A DNA stretch of 64,000 bases from an uncultured Armatimonadota bacterium (GCA_903904815.1 CAIVDU010000056.1:1-64000); one strand, 5' to 3'; counted from the stretch's first letter, positions 33,645-43,015 are shown. Translations and numbers: made by a program. Notes: generated by a model not told the origin, from the letters alone.

Positions 33645-34625
33645 TTAAGTGAAAACTAGAACTGGCTGACCAGACCTGACGCTCTCGTACCCCGCGATCG
33701 CTACGCGGGCGGCTTGGGCGCCGTCGAAGCCGGTCACTGCAGGAGCACGTTTCTCTAGGCAGGCGTTGACGAATTCACTGACCAGGAGCGCGTCAAGGTC
33801 CGTTCCGTAGCCGCTTGACGAGTAGCCAGCAGACTTTCCGTAGGTCTCCACCGATTGTCCGAACATGTCCAATTCGATCACGCCCGACTCACCCACCACC
33901 GTCATCGTGACGTCTCCCCAGGTCTTGAAGTTCTGGGGACGCGACCAACTCGAGTCGAGGGTCGCGAAGATGCCACTGCCGAACTCGATGGTGACCATCG
34001 CCGTGTCTTCCCAACTCTGCTGATAGACGTTGTTGCCGATTTGAGCTTGAACACGCACGGGCTCTTCTCCCAGGAGGTCTCTCAGGAGGTCGGTCACGTG
34101 GACCACATGATCGATCATCGCGCCGCCGCCCGACTTTTCGGGTTCGACAAACCAACCAAAGGGGCATCGGCCCCGGTTGGTGGCGCTGATAGCTTGGATC
34201 TTGCCGATTTCGCCGGCGTTCACTCGCTGCTTAAGTCGCTGAAACGCGGGTGAGAATCGACAGGGGAAAGCGGTCATTAGGGTGACGCCCGCACTTGAAA
34301 CCGCCCTTTCGATCCGTTGCAGGTGCTCTTCTGAAGCTCCCAGCGGTTTCTCGCAAAGGATGTGTTTGCCGGCTTTTGCGGCGGCCTCGATGAGTTCGGC
34401 ATGGCGGACGTTCTCGCTGGTGATGACGACGGCGTCCACGGCTGCCAGGAGATCGTCGAGGAATCCGATGAAGGGGAGTCCGGACTGTTGCGCGTAGGTT
34501 TCACCGCGCTCAATCTCGTCGTCCCAAAGGCCGACGAGCTCGGCACTGGCATGGTTTCGCAGGCCATGAACATAGCCCTGCACGTGCATGTGCGCACACG
34601 TCAAAATCCCCACCCTCAAAGGCAT
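33645..34625 (-). CDS. Gfo/Idh/MocA-family oxidoreductase
   Basis: The 326-aa NAD(P)-dependent sugar or inositol dehydrogenase-like protein has an N-terminal Rossmann fold (LRVGILTCAHMHVQGYV), VVITSENVRHAEL, and the catalytic Lys-Pro of HILCEKPLG. The C-terminal beta-sheet domain includes GGGAMIDHVVHVTDLLRDLLG with a typical His. The first glycine loop is less canonical than GxGxxG. Substrate unknown. Confidence 0.92.
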   Translation of the reverse strand: MPLRVGILTCAHMHVQGYVHGLRNHASAELVGLWDDEIERGETYAQQSGLPFIGFLDDLLAAVDAVVITSENVRHAELIEAAAKAGKHILCEKPLGASEEHLQRIERAVSSAGVTLMTAFPCRFSPAFQRLKQRVNAGEIGKIQAISATNRGRCPFGWFVEPEKSGGGAMIDHVVHVTDLLRDLLGEEPVRVQAQIGNNVYQQSWEDTAMVTIEFGSGIFATLDSSWSRPQNFKTWGDVTMTVVGESGVIELDMFGQSVETYGKSAGYSSSGYGTDLDALLVSEFVNACLEKRAPAVTGFDGAQAARVAIAGYESVRSGQPVLVFT

Positions 34626-34647
34626 GACTCGCAGAATACCTGCGGGA

Positions 34648-35241
34648 CTAGCTTGCCTTTCGGGCGAAGCGCAGGGCGGTATGGCTGTCGGAGAATCTGC
34701 AGACCTTCGTGTCTACCAAGCCGGCCTCGCGGCCCCGGTTGATGACGCCGACTTCAGGAATGGATGCCGTTGCTTTGGGATAGACGATCCATATCGCTCC
34801 GGAAGGGGTCAAGAAGTCGAGCCACTTTTCCAAATCCGACAACTCGGCCAGATCTGACACCTGGCGGAATATCAGATCAAATGTGTCGCCCGCACTTGCG
34901 GAAGAAACGCTAGTGTGATGGCCGAGGAACGTGATGTCGTCAAATCCCTGGGTCAGCAAACGGTGCTCGTGCTTAACTCCTAACTTCGAAAGTAGAGTTG
35001 GAGGGTGCAGGATTGCTTTGACCCACGCTGCCGATTCGGCGACGCCTAGATCGAGGTAAATCGTGTCCTCGCTGGTCTCGAGGACTAGCCGATTTCCGAG
35101 CGATTCCGCCCTGATGATGGCGCTGAACGGAATCGTTCGGCTGAGAGATCCTCGCACCACCACTGACGAAGTGTCGAGGTGGACCTTGCATTCGCAACTG
35201 GCCTCGCTGGTCTCAACGTGGCATCGTGCTTCTCGTCCCAT
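34648..35241 (-). CDS. DUF3052-type protein with extra N-terminal domain
   Basis: The 197-aa protein has a C-terminal part (about 85-197) matching the DUF3052 pattern: DDITFLGHH, SDLAELSDLEKWLDFLTPSGAIWIVYPK, REAGLVDTKVCRFSDSHTALRFA. The N-terminal 80 residues look like a small beta-barrel (HVETSEASCECKVHLD, TIPFSAI). Function unknown. A TATAAT hexamer on the minus strand (35251-35256) lies 9 bp before the ATG at 35241, so a near-leaderless transcript is possible. Confidence 0.8.
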   Translation of the reverse strand: MGREARCHVETSEASCECKVHLDTSSVVVRGSLSRTIPFSAIIRAESLGNRLVLETSEDTIYLDLGVAESAAWVKAILHPPTLLSKLGVKHEHRLLTQGFDDITFLGHHTSVSSASAGDTFDLIFRQVSDLAELSDLEKWLDFLTPSGAIWIVYPKATASIPEVGVINRGREAGLVDTKVCRFSDSHTALRFARKAS

Positions 35242-35251
35242 GATGGCCGGA

Positions 35252-35665
35252 TTATAGCGATATAGAGGGAGCAACAATCTCAATTGAGCGCCCCGTAGGA
35301 ACAAACTCGATCGATACTTGCCAACACTCTTCGGTATTCAGCAGGCCTGCCGCTCGGTCGGGCCACTCGATGAGGCAAAGATGGGTGTCCAGATAGTCCT
35401 CGATGCCGATTCCGGCGTAGCCTTTCACTCGGTAGAGATCGGCGTGCATCACGGGCGGTTTGGTCTCGAAGGTCTGAATGAGATTGAAGGTAGGGGATCG
35501 GACGGGGCCGCGATGTCCGAGGCCTTCCAACATGCCCCGAATCATCGTGGTCTTGCCGGCGCCGAGTTGACCGTTAAAGAGCACGACGTCCCCCTTTCGC
35601 AAGGACGCCACGAACACGGACCCGATATTGCGAGTCTCCTCGTCCGAACCGGCCTGGTGAATCAA
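35252..35665 (-). CDS. tsaE: tRNA threonylcarbamoyladenosine biosynthesis ATPase
   Basis: The 137-aa P-loop ATPase is required with TsaB/TsaD for t6A at position 37 of ANN-decoding tRNAs. P-loop LGAGKTTMIRGM, then GPVRSPTFNLIQTF, and MHADLYRV with the catalytic Asp. Overlaps the VOC gene by 4 bp. tsaB and tsaD are not in the window. Confidence 0.95.
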   Translation of the reverse strand: MIHQAGSDEETRNIGSVFVASLRKGDVVLFNGQLGAGKTTMIRGMLEGLGHRGPVRSPTFNLIQTFETKPPVMHADLYRVKGYAGIGIEDYLDTHLCLIEWPDRAAGLLNTEECWQVSIEFVPTGRSIEIVAPSISL

Positions 35666-36036
35666 CGGGCTTTGAGGATCTCCTGGGTAACCCCGCGCTC
35701 GACCGCCTGGAGGTGGTTGCCGTCCGGGTCCTCAAATTCGATGATCACTCCACCTGGCACGTCGTGATAGTCGCCAACCTTTGCCTTGGCATCCACGAGC
35801 GCGGTCTTGAACTTCGCCAAATCTTCCACCTCAAAGCCGAGAATCCAGCCTGCTTCCGGCCGACCTGGGCCTGCCACGAAAGGCGGATGAAGTCCGATCT
35901 TGATGCCTCCAATCTCGAAGTCAGACCAATACGGAGAGACCGTTCCTGGCGTGAGCTGAAGCACGTCGCGATAAAAGGCGACCGACCGATTCATATCCTG
36001 AACCTGACAGAGCAAGGTATCGATCTTCTTGAGCAT
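35662..36036 (-). CDS. VOC-family (glyoxalase/bleomycin-resistance fold) protein
   Basis: The 124-aa single-domain vicinal oxygen chelate protein has strands QVQDMNRSVAFYRDVLQL and GVIIEFEDPDGNHLQAVE, with metal-type Glu/His positions kept. Substrate unknown; many are lactoylglutathione lyase-like or dioxygenase-like. Coupled to tsaE. Confidence 0.88.
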   Translation of the reverse strand: MLKKIDTLLCQVQDMNRSVAFYRDVLQLTPGTVSPYWSDFEIGGIKIGLHPPFVAGPGRPEAGWILGFEVEDLAKFKTALVDAKAKVGDYHDVPGGVIIEFEDPDGNHLQAVERGVTQEILKAR

Positions 36037-36175
36037 GAGAAATAGTAGCCTGATCGGGAGCGCCGGGGCGCAACTCTGCCACGTCTCAGGTTTACTAAAC
36101 GAAGGCTGACCGTGAACTTGCGAACGAGGTTCTCGTGGCTTGACCCCATTTTTCCGCTAGGACGGGCATTAACAC

Positions 36176-36415
36176 GTGACCAATCGAGGATTCGTTGAAC
36201 TCCATAATCCGGCCGGCTTCTTTATCGTTGCCATCGGGTTTCTGCTCGTGATGCTAATCGTAGCCGCCGGCGGAATCTTTTCTCGCCTGATCGAGCGGGA
36301 CTATGTCGAGAGACGTCGGCAAATGAAAGAGGCCCAAAGGGAGGCTGCTGCGACCCCGAGTGAAGACGCTCCCGAGTCCGAGCATGCCGACTCTGGGTCT
36401 GAAGAGTCAAAATAG
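36176..36415 (+). CDS. Small single-span membrane protein
   Basis: The 79-aa product starts at GTG. One hydrophobic helix (about residues 13-37) is followed by a basic stretch and an acidic Ser/Glu-rich tail. No recognised family; its own unit between the VOC gene and the polysaccharide deacetylase. Confidence 0.5.
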   Translation: MTNRGFVELHNPAGFFIVAIGFLLVMLIVAAGGIFSRLIERDYVERRRQMKEAQREAAATPSEDAPESEHADSGSEESK

Positions 36416-36500
36416 AGGCACGACTAGGGAGGTTGCAAAGGAGCGATTGCCTGGACCGGTCCTGACGCCTTAAACGGACCCCTTTTGCTCTCAAAATCCC

Positions 36501-37217
36501 ATGGATCAGCGCGTACCCATTTTGATGTACCACAAGGTGGACAGGATTCATCCGCGCTCGCTCGTGAAGGGACACTATGTTTCGCCAGGTCTGTTTTCCC
36601 GGCAGATCCAAACCCTCAAACTTCTCGGCTTTGAATCGGTTGGCCTCAACGGTCTCTTCGAGCCAGACCGCCCACTTCCCAAGCGGCCAGTGGTGATCAC
36701 GTTCGACGACGGCTACCAGAATTTCTTCGACAAGGCACTTCCGACTCTTCAGAAGGCCAAGTTTGAATCGACGGTATTCCTGGTCGCTCGCCAACTGGGA
36801 GGCACGAATGTATGGGACGTCGCATTAGGAGACGTACAAGAGCCCCTCATGGCCGTGGAAACGGTCAAACTGGCGGCGAGTGCTGGCACTCAGTTTGGAT
36901 CTCATACGCTGGATCATGTCGATCTTGAGAAGGCCAGTTCCGAGGAGGCGATAGCACAGATTCGCGGTTCGAAAGAGCTGCTTGAATCAAGACTGGGATT
37001 TCCTATTCAAACTTTTTGCTACCCATACGGGCGCATGAATGCGGAAACTCCGAGTTTGGTTAGGGATGCTGGATACCGGTTGGCATGCTCGACCAGGAAG
37101 GGCGCCAATACGGATCAAACTGACCGGTATGCTCTGCGGAGAATCAACGTTCGGAGTGACACTTGGACACCCGTCCTTTTGCTCAAGCTCCTGAGAACCG
37201 CGCGCCATGGAAAGTAA
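36501..37217 (+). CDS. Polysaccharide deacetylase (NodB fold)
   Basis: The 238-aa protein has a NodB domain: VPILMYHKVD, VVITFDDGYQNFF (metal Asp pair), GSHTLDHVDL (metal His pair) and FCYPYGRMN. No signal peptide is visible, which is unusual for peptidoglycan or PNAG deacetylases and suggests a cytoplasmic or lipid-linked sugar substrate. The stop overlaps the glycosyltransferase start by 11 bp, so the two act in one polysaccharide step. Confidence 0.93.
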   Translation: MDQRVPILMYHKVDRIHPRSLVKGHYVSPGLFSRQIQTLKLLGFESVGLNGLFEPDRPLPKRPVVITFDDGYQNFFDKALPTLQKAKFESTVFLVARQLGGTNVWDVALGDVQEPLMAVETVKLAASAGTQFGSHTLDHVDLEKASSEEAIAQIRGSKELLESRLGFPIQTFCYPYGRMNAETPSLVRDAGYRLACSTRKGANTDQTDRYALRRINVRSDTWTPVLLLKLLRTARHGK

Positions 37218-38286
37218 CAAGAGCCTGTCCGTCCTGCAGATCTGCAGTGCATCCCAGGCAATCTACGGCGCGGTCCAGAGTCTGATGACGCTGGCTCGAA
37301 TGCAACGCGAGGTTGGAACTCGCGTTGAGTTTCTCACCTTTGCCGGCAAGCAGTTCGGAGGACAGGTGCGAGCCGAGGGATTTCCGGTCCACGAAGTCAA
37401 AGTCGGCGCAAAGATCGACCCTCGGGCAATTTTGAGAATGAGGCGGGTGATCTTGGATGGCCGATTCGACCTTGTCCACACGCATCTCTCAACTTCTAGC
37501 GTGAATGGATGCATTGCAGCCCGATTCGCCAAAGTTCCGAGCATCGCGACCGTCCACGGCATGAGTGGAAAGCTTTCTTTTTCGGCGGCGACTCACCTAA
37601 TTGCGGTTTCGGAAGAAGTGAAGCGACACCTCGTGCGGCAAGGAGTTCGTGGCGAAAAGATCTCCGTTGTTCACAATGGTTTGGCCGCTGACTTCAAGGT
37701 GCTGGACCGGGCAACGGCCCGGCTGAACCTGGGGATCAGTGACACCGATCTTGTCGTGGGCACCGTTTCTCGGGTGACGCCCAAGAAGGGCATCGAGGAT
37801 GCTCTTGCGGCGGTGGCTGGTCTCAAACAGGAGTTCCCGGCGCTTCGGTACCTCGTTGTCGGAGACGGCGATGGACTGGAGCTTTGCCGCGCGCTCGCAA
37901 ATGATCTGGGCATTGCACCCAGCGTGACCTTCGCCGGCTATCAGACCGAAGTTGGCGAATTCTTGCCCGCGATGGATCTGTTCCTGTTTCCGACTCACAA
38001 GGAGGCGATGGGAATCGCTCTGGTGGAGGCGATGGCCGCTGGCCTCCCCTGCGTCGCGACTAATGTGGGGGGAATTCCGGAAGTTGTGACCCGGGAAACA
38101 GGTCGCTTAACTCCTGCGAAAGACCCGCAGGCGCTGGAAAGAGAGTGTGCTGCGTTGCTGCGCGATGCGAGCTTGCGCGCAAAAATGTCGAAGGCTGCAT
38201 TGGAGAGATGTCACGAGTCTTTTAGTGCAGTCGCCATGGAGCGCGGGACCGACGCGGTCTACCGACAGGTACTTGCTCGAGGCTGA
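37207..38286 (+). CDS. Glycosyltransferase family 4
   Basis: 359 aa, GT-B fold. N-terminal LSVLQICSASQAIYGAVQSL, DLVHTHLSTSSVNG, donor domain VGTVSRVTPKKGIEDAL, YLVVGDGDGL, VTFAGYQTEVGEFLPAMDLF and the EX7E region KEAMGIALVEAMAAGLP. Coupled to the deacetylase upstream. Confidence 0.93.
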   Translation: MESNKSLSVLQICSASQAIYGAVQSLMTLARMQREVGTRVEFLTFAGKQFGGQVRAEGFPVHEVKVGAKIDPRAILRMRRVILDGRFDLVHTHLSTSSVNGCIAARFAKVPSIATVHGMSGKLSFSAATHLIAVSEEVKRHLVRQGVRGEKISVVHNGLAADFKVLDRATARLNLGISDTDLVVGTVSRVTPKKGIEDALAAVAGLKQEFPALRYLVVGDGDGLELCRALANDLGIAPSVTFAGYQTEVGEFLPAMDLFLFPTHKEAMGIALVEAMAAGLPCVATNVGGIPEVVTRETGRLTPAKDPQALERECAALLRDASLRAKMSKAALERCHESFSAVAMERGTDAVYRQVLARG

Positions 38287-38360
38287 CTTCCTGCCCTTAA
38301 TGCAAAAATAAGCAAAAACCTGCAACCGCAGCCAGCCCCATCCTAGTATTTGATGCCGGT

Positions 38361-39077
38361 ATGCGTTTTCGTACTCTCTCATTATCGGCCCTCGCCGTTG
38401 TCGCGGCATGCGGGTGTAAGTCGGGTCCTGTTGAACGGTTGGCCGAGGCGCCGCCGGTGAACTTTCCGGCTGGTTGGAACATGGCTAAGGACGACGAAAG
38501 TGGCGTCTCTATTGGCGTTCCACCAGGTTGGGCTGAAGGCACCGGGGTGGCCGCTGACATCCCCGTTCCAGGAATGAGTGGGGGGACGGATCCTTCTCTT
38601 AACTCTGATCCAAACAATGTGGGCGGACAGATGGCCGCCGCCCTCGGAGGCGCCATGGCCAGCATGGCATCCGATCGCGACAAAAAGGAGCGGGCTAGAT
38701 TAAGGGCCAACGGAGTCATCATCAACGTGACCGACGGCTCGAAGTCAAGCATCGCCGAGCAGCGCACGCGCTTTTACGTGAAGCGGATTAAGCACGATTC
38801 GCCGTTCGGACTCGAAGCGGCCATCGCTGAAGAGAAGAATCATCTGATCAATGAGGGCGCAGGCGCCGACGTCACGTTGCCGGTAGGCAAGGCGCATCGA
38901 TTTGAGGCCCAGAACGACCTTAAGGACGGAGACCACCAGACTCAGATCAGTTACGTTCTGGCCGATGGATCGGATACTTACCTGATTCGGTTTATCAGCA
39001 CCAATAATCCGGAGATCTTCAAGCCCTTCGAAGCGAACGTCGCCCAGAGCTTCCGGATTAAGCACCCGGCGAAGTAA
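38361..39077 (+). CDS. Lipoprotein of unknown function
   Basis: The 238-aa product has a lipoprotein signal MRFRTLSLSALAVVAACGCK (lipobox AACGC). The periplasmic body has an internal segment resembling secreted PsbP-like or DUF1795-type beta domains (GVSIGVPPGWAEG ... SYVLADGSDTYLIRFIS), a low-confidence resemblance. It ends in a bidirectional terminator shared with pspA. Confidence 0.7.
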   Translation: MRFRTLSLSALAVVAACGCKSGPVERLAEAPPVNFPAGWNMAKDDESGVSIGVPPGWAEGTGVAADIPVPGMSGGTDPSLNSDPNNVGGQMAAALGGAMASMASDRDKKERARLRANGVIINVTDGSKSSIAEQRTRFYVKRIKHDSPFGLEAAIAEEKNHLINEGAGADVTLPVGKAHRFEAQNDLKDGDHQTQISYVLADGSDTYLIRFISTNNPEIFKPFEANVAQSFRIKHPAK

Positions 39078-39086
39078 CGGGTCACT

Positions 39087-39125
39087 AAAAAGCCCCCTCC
39101 GCTTTGAAAACGGAGGGGGCTTTTT
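39087..39125. terminator. Bidirectional terminator between the lipoprotein and pspA
   Basis: 15-bp stem AAAAAGCCCCCTCCG / CGGAGGGGGCTTTTT with 9-nt loop, T run on both strands; it lies 10 bp after the lipoprotein stop and 14 bp from the pspA stop. Confidence 0.9.
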
Positions 39126-39138
39126 AGTTTGGGCTAAC

Positions 39139-39960
39139 TTAGTTCCCCTTGAGTCTCTTCTCTAACTCTTCGAGCTGCCGCTCGGCTTCGCTTCTCGCTT
39201 GCGCTTCCTGGGCAGCATCAAGCTTCGGAGCATCTGGAGGTCCGCCGACGGAAACGGTTTGGGTCTCCGCGGTTTGAGCAACGGCCGGAGTAGCCGGCGC
39301 ACGAAGCCCCAGTTTCTCTTCTAGGCGGTCGAGCTCTGATTCGGCCTCCATGTCTCGCGACTTGTCTTCCAGTGTCATGACGCGTCCAGAGAGGGATTGT
39401 CCCATGACTTCCTGGCGAGCTTGCGCCTCGCTTTGAGCCTCGCGGATGCGATCTTGAACGGCGCCGAACCCTTCAAACTGGTTCTCGAAGGTGAGACCGT
39501 CCAGTGCCTTCGCGATCGAGTTCTGAATTTGGGCCTGCTTCCACTGGGCTTTCATGGCCAGCGCTTCCGCAGTCTTCTTTCGAACTTCCTCTTCTTGGCG
39601 CTTGATGGCGACCTTGACCTGTTCGACGGTCGCAACGGCTTGATCGTATGAACCCTGAAGGGTCGCAACGGTCGAGTCGTTATTCATCTTTTCGCGCATG
39701 AACACGGTGGCGGTTTCGCGATCGCCTTGCTTGAGGGCCATGGTTGCCTGATTCTCAAGCGTTGCCGATCGCTTTTTCGCCTCATCCAGCATCAGTTGGA
39801 GGCGGTTCTTTTGCGTGATGGCCTGTACGGCCTTCTCTTTGTTAGCGACCAGGGCGGCCTGCATATCCCGTTTGGCCTGGTCGAGCATGATGTCGGGATC
39901 TTCAATGCGGTCCATTGTCCGATTGAAGAGTCCCTTAAGCCAATTGAAGAATCGCTTCAT
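39139..39960 (-). CDS. pspA: PspA/IM30-family membrane-stress protein
   Basis: 273 aa, almost wholly coiled coil. N-terminal amphipathic helix MKRFFNWLKGLFNR, then RIEDPDIMLDQAKRDMQAAL and the long helical hairpin; the C-terminal 60 residues are a Pro/Ala-rich linker and an extra helix. PspA/IM30 forms membrane-protecting ESCRT-III-like rods. A minus-strand TATAAT is at 39995-40000, about 35 bp before the start. Confidence 0.93.
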   Translation of the reverse strand: MKRFFNWLKGLFNRTMDRIEDPDIMLDQAKRDMQAALVANKEKAVQAITQKNRLQLMLDEAKKRSATLENQATMALKQGDRETATVFMREKMNNDSTVATLQGSYDQAVATVEQVKVAIKRQEEEVRKKTAEALAMKAQWKQAQIQNSIAKALDGLTFENQFEGFGAVQDRIREAQSEAQARQEVMGQSLSGRVMTLEDKSRDMEAESELDRLEEKLGLRAPATPAVAQTAETQTVSVGGPPDAPKLDAAQEAQARSEAERQLEELEKRLKGN

Positions 39961-40204
39961 TTATCTGCCTGGGGAACCTGTAAAGGCTTCCGGAATTATA
40001 ACACCGGACAATTGTCTAAGGTTGCGAAGTTCGAGGTTTGGATTCGTTACTTAGGCCAGTGGGTCTACCTCCTGGTCCTTCTACGAGGGTCTTTTGGCTT
40101 CTCCCGACCTCAAGACTTGATCAAAGCATGATCGATTCCACGAGATTTAACCATCCAATGGGCCTACTGTGATTCTACGCCGGGAATGAAACGGCGATCC
40201 AACC

Positions 40205-41371
40205 ATGTCTTGCTTCTCAATGAACATCCGATTATCTGGTCTCTGTCTGGCGCTGACGGCTCTCTGCCCAGGTGGGTCAGCCTGCCTCTGGGACCGGGAC
40301 ACGCTCGCCGTTGAGTCGAAAGGTCGAATGGACTTTGTCGCAGTCCTCGTCGGGAGGTTTGAAAGAAATCCGCCCCTGTACTACCAGATGAGAATCGATC
40401 GGGAAAGCAAGGAGTTGCGACGCAACCCCGCACGTCTAGACGATTACGACGACATCGCGGTGGCCGAATCTCGGCTGGGAAAGAACGACCTGGCTCTCGA
40501 TTGGATGAAGCGCAAGCGGGCTGAGCTGAATGCTCTGAAGAGCAAAGACAAAGAGGCTTGGTACCGACTCTTTGCCAACGAAGGCACTTTCTACACGCTT
40601 CGATGGATGAAAAACGGCTGCAATCCAAATGACTTAACCGACAATTCTTTGGCGATCGATGACCTAGACAAAGCAATCAAGATCAACCCGGACGCGCACT
40701 TCGGGCGAGAGTGGGTGCAACGCGAATTTCTGATGTGGGCTCAGGACCCAGCGAACCGATTCGGCGAAAACCTGTATTGGAACAATCCAGATCGTTCACC
40801 CCTTCAGAATGCCCTCGGTTTGGCTGGACTCATCCGGTTGGGTGAGGCCTGGGAGAGCCCCGAAATCACGGCGGCGCTTGGAGCGATGCTGGCCAAGCTC
40901 AACGAGCCAAAGGGGGCCAGAATCGCTGGCCTGGCTTACTATCGGACCGAAGAACTCCTGAACTCAGGCAAGGTTTCCCTCGGTCCCGACTTGATCTCAA
41001 AGACGTACTCAGATTTCTTTTTGACTCCAGGCAAGCGCTTAGGATATTCGCCTTCGATGGAGATGGACTCGTTCGATCGAGCTCAGTACAAGCGGTTACG
41101 GAGAGATGCGGACGCGTGGGAACGCAACCGGACGGCATTTATGATGGAGCGCATGAAGGCTGGTCGACATCCCGACACCGATCCCCACTTTTGGGACGGG
41201 TATGTGGACAGCCCCGCACTTACGGTTAAGGCGCCCATGTTTTGGGAGATCCCTGGTTTCTGGGCCAACTTTGCAAGCACAGTGGAATACTTTGCGGTGA
41301 TGGGGTTTGTGATCGGATGTGGATACTTCTACTTGGCAGTCTGGCGTCGACCACTAAAAGACTCGGAATGA
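40205..41371 (+). CDS. Secreted TPR-like protein with CLWDRDTL N-terminus and C-terminal anchor
   Basis: The 388-aa product has a signal peptide ending near CPGGSACLW, then CLWDRDTLAVE and GRMDFVAVLVGRFERNPP. A TPR-like helical body follows (ESRLGKNDLALDWMKRKRAEL, DDLDKAIKINPDAHFGRE), and a C-terminal TM helix FAVMGFVIGCGYFYLAVW. The CLWD-DTL and GRFERNPP stretch recurs, broken, right downstream. TPR proteins with this opening occur in several environmental phyla, role unknown. Confidence 0.75.
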   Translation: MSCFSMNIRLSGLCLALTALCPGGSACLWDRDTLAVESKGRMDFVAVLVGRFERNPPLYYQMRIDRESKELRRNPARLDDYDDIAVAESRLGKNDLALDWMKRKRAELNALKSKDKEAWYRLFANEGTFYTLRWMKNGCNPNDLTDNSLAIDDLDKAIKINPDAHFGREWVQREFLMWAQDPANRFGENLYWNNPDRSPLQNALGLAGLIRLGEAWESPEITAALGAMLAKLNEPKGARIAGLAYYRTEELLNSGKVSLGPDLISKTYSDFFLTPGKRLGYSPSMEMDSFDRAQYKRLRRDADAWERNRTAFMMERMKAGRHPDTDPHFWDGYVDSPALTVKAPMFWEIPGFWANFASTVEYFAVMGFVIGCGYFYLAVWRRPLKDSE

Positions 41372-41528
41372 AACCTTGCTTCTATTCTGAATTCCGTACG
41401 GCATTCGTCGCGCTCGCGCTGTTCGGACTGTCCTGATTTCCAATCCGGGCTCATTGGACCGGGACACTTTAGCCACCGAAGTTAACGGCCGCATGGATTT
41501 TGTGAAGGTGTTTGTGGGGCGGTTCGAG
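41368..41528 (+). pseudogene. Truncated, frameshifted paralogue of the preceding gene
   Basis: Opens with ATG overlapping the preceding stop (ATGA), encodes a 22-residue signal-like peptide MKPCFYSEFRTAFVALALFG and then stops. In another frame DRDTLATEVNGRMDFVKVFVGRFE follows, the same N-terminus as the intact gene. The homology ends abruptly at about 41528, next to the stop of the minus-strand gene at 41529, so the rest was probably deleted. Broken by at least one frameshift and a large truncation. Confidence 0.7.
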
Positions 41529-42089
41529 TTAGAACAACAGGTCCGACTGGTTCAGTCGCGGAGCAGGTTGTGGAATGTCGTTGCCTGGCCATTCGCTCGT
41601 GTCGGTAACGATGGCATGAGTGGGGCGATCAGCGAATTGGGTTGGAAGGTCACGGGGTGTTAGCCGAAGTTCTAGCCGGTAGTTCACGAGCTCGCCCGGC
41701 TCGCGGAATTTGACGTGAAGGGTGATGCTGAGTGCGCCAGAAACCCGCCTAAGGCGGTGAGATAAATGGGATTCCGGCATCTCTACCCCATCTGCCTCTA
41801 CAAACGGCTTCCGGTCAATGCCAATGCCGAATCGGAGGATTCTCTCTTCGGTATCGCCAAAAAGCTGGAGATTGCACCAGGCCTCCCCTGGAGTCCTTGC
41901 TCCTCCGAACTCCGCTCGAAACACTTCGGCAACGTCTCTCCCCCCTCGCTCCACGGGAGACCAGTTTTCGGGTGGGCATGCGGGAAGGGAACCGAGGAGC
42001 TCATCAATCCCGCACTTACACGGAGGACCGAAGCCGAGCATCATGTCACTCAGCGGGCAGGGCTTGAGGATCACCAGGCTCGCCCTCAT
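41529..42089 (-). CDS. Protein of unknown function, coupled to the hydrolase
   Basis: 186 aa, start overlapping the upstream hydrolase stop by 4 bp (ATGA). Mixed beta-rich sequence with no recognised motif; Pro- and Arg-rich, few Lys. Its 3' end abuts the truncated paralogue. Probably co-translated with the alpha/beta hydrolase and possibly acts on the same substrate. Confidence 0.55.
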   Translation of the reverse strand: MRASLVILKPCPLSDMMLGFGPPCKCGIDELLGSLPACPPENWSPVERGGRDVAEVFRAEFGGARTPGEAWCNLQLFGDTEERILRFGIGIDRKPFVEADGVEMPESHLSHRLRRVSGALSITLHVKFREPGELVNYRLELRLTPRDLPTQFADRPTHAIVTDTSEWPGNDIPQPAPRLNQSDLLF

Positions 42090-43003
42090 CTCCGCATCTG
42101 CTCCGCCAGCCAGTCGAAGTTCCGCCCCTTTGAGAATGTCCGATAGAGCTCAACGAATTTGGAATAGTCCTTGAATGAGGTTGTTCGGGCCGCCCGTCTG
42201 AGTCGATCGATACACGGGGGTGGCAAGTTCGTATCGTCATCGTAGAGATTGATCCGGACCGACCGGTTCGCCAACTTCGGTATGTAGTCGACAGGATCGA
42301 GTCCTGCGACCGTCTTCAGGAATTCTGGTTGACGGTATCGGATGCGTTCGGACTCAGGGACCATGGCAGCCAACTCAAGCCAATCTCGCCAGTCGCTCCA
42401 TGGGTTCAGCGCGTCAACGGCGCGGATTCGGGCGTCAGAACTGGCAGCCAGGATGGCGATGGCCCCACCGCTCCCCTGGCCAAACATTCCGACGTGGCTC
42501 ATATCGAACTCTTGGCGGGTCTGCAAGTAGTCGAGGACGAATTCGACGTCGTGAACGCTAGAAACCAGGGCTTCTCTCAGTTCGCTCACAAACCACTCCT
42601 TCATGGGCCGGAGGCGGTAGCGATCTCCGGTCATCGCGGATTCGAAACCCACCACCGCAAAGCCCCGTTGGGTGAACTCCTCGCAGTAACCATCGTTCAA
42701 GAACCTTCTCGCGTCCTGAGGGTAGCTATACATGAGAACGACGACCGGTGGCTTTGCCAAGCCGTTTGGTTTGATGATGTAGAGGTTAATGGGGTCCAGT
42801 GAACGCCATTGAACTCTCACTACCTCTCTGGTGAAGTGGGATTTGACATCGTGCTCAGCCACAAACGGCTGAGTGACCTGGAACTTCGAAGTCTTGCGAT
42901 CCAAGTGGGTCCAATCTTCTCCAAATGGAGACCAGCCCGCCTTGTGAGTCGGCCGAATCTGAGCTTGGGATTGGAGGAGGCAGAATAGGAGGTGAGCTAG
43001 CAT
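42086..43003 (-). CDS. Secreted alpha/beta-hydrolase-fold esterase-like protein
   Basis: The 305-aa product has a short signal peptide MLAHLLFCLLQSQAQ. Alpha/beta hydrolase with VVVLMYSYPQDARRFL, the nucleophile elbow VGMFGQGSGGAI (GxSxG-like: G-Q-G-S-G-G), and INLYDDD near the acid. Similar to acyl-peptide hydrolase/DLH-type enzymes; substrate unknown. Heads a two-gene unit with 41529. Confidence 0.8.
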   Translation of the reverse strand: MLAHLLFCLLQSQAQIRPTHKAGWSPFGEDWTHLDRKTSKFQVTQPFVAEHDVKSHFTREVVRVQWRSLDPINLYIIKPNGLAKPPVVVLMYSYPQDARRFLNDGYCEEFTQRGFAVVGFESAMTGDRYRLRPMKEWFVSELREALVSSVHDVEFVLDYLQTRQEFDMSHVGMFGQGSGGAIAILAASSDARIRAVDALNPWSDWRDWLELAAMVPESERIRYRQPEFLKTVAGLDPVDYIPKLANRSVRINLYDDDTNLPPPCIDRLRRAARTTSFKDYSKFVELYRTFSKGRNFDWLAEQMRR

Positions 43004-43015
43004 TGTTCTAAAGGG

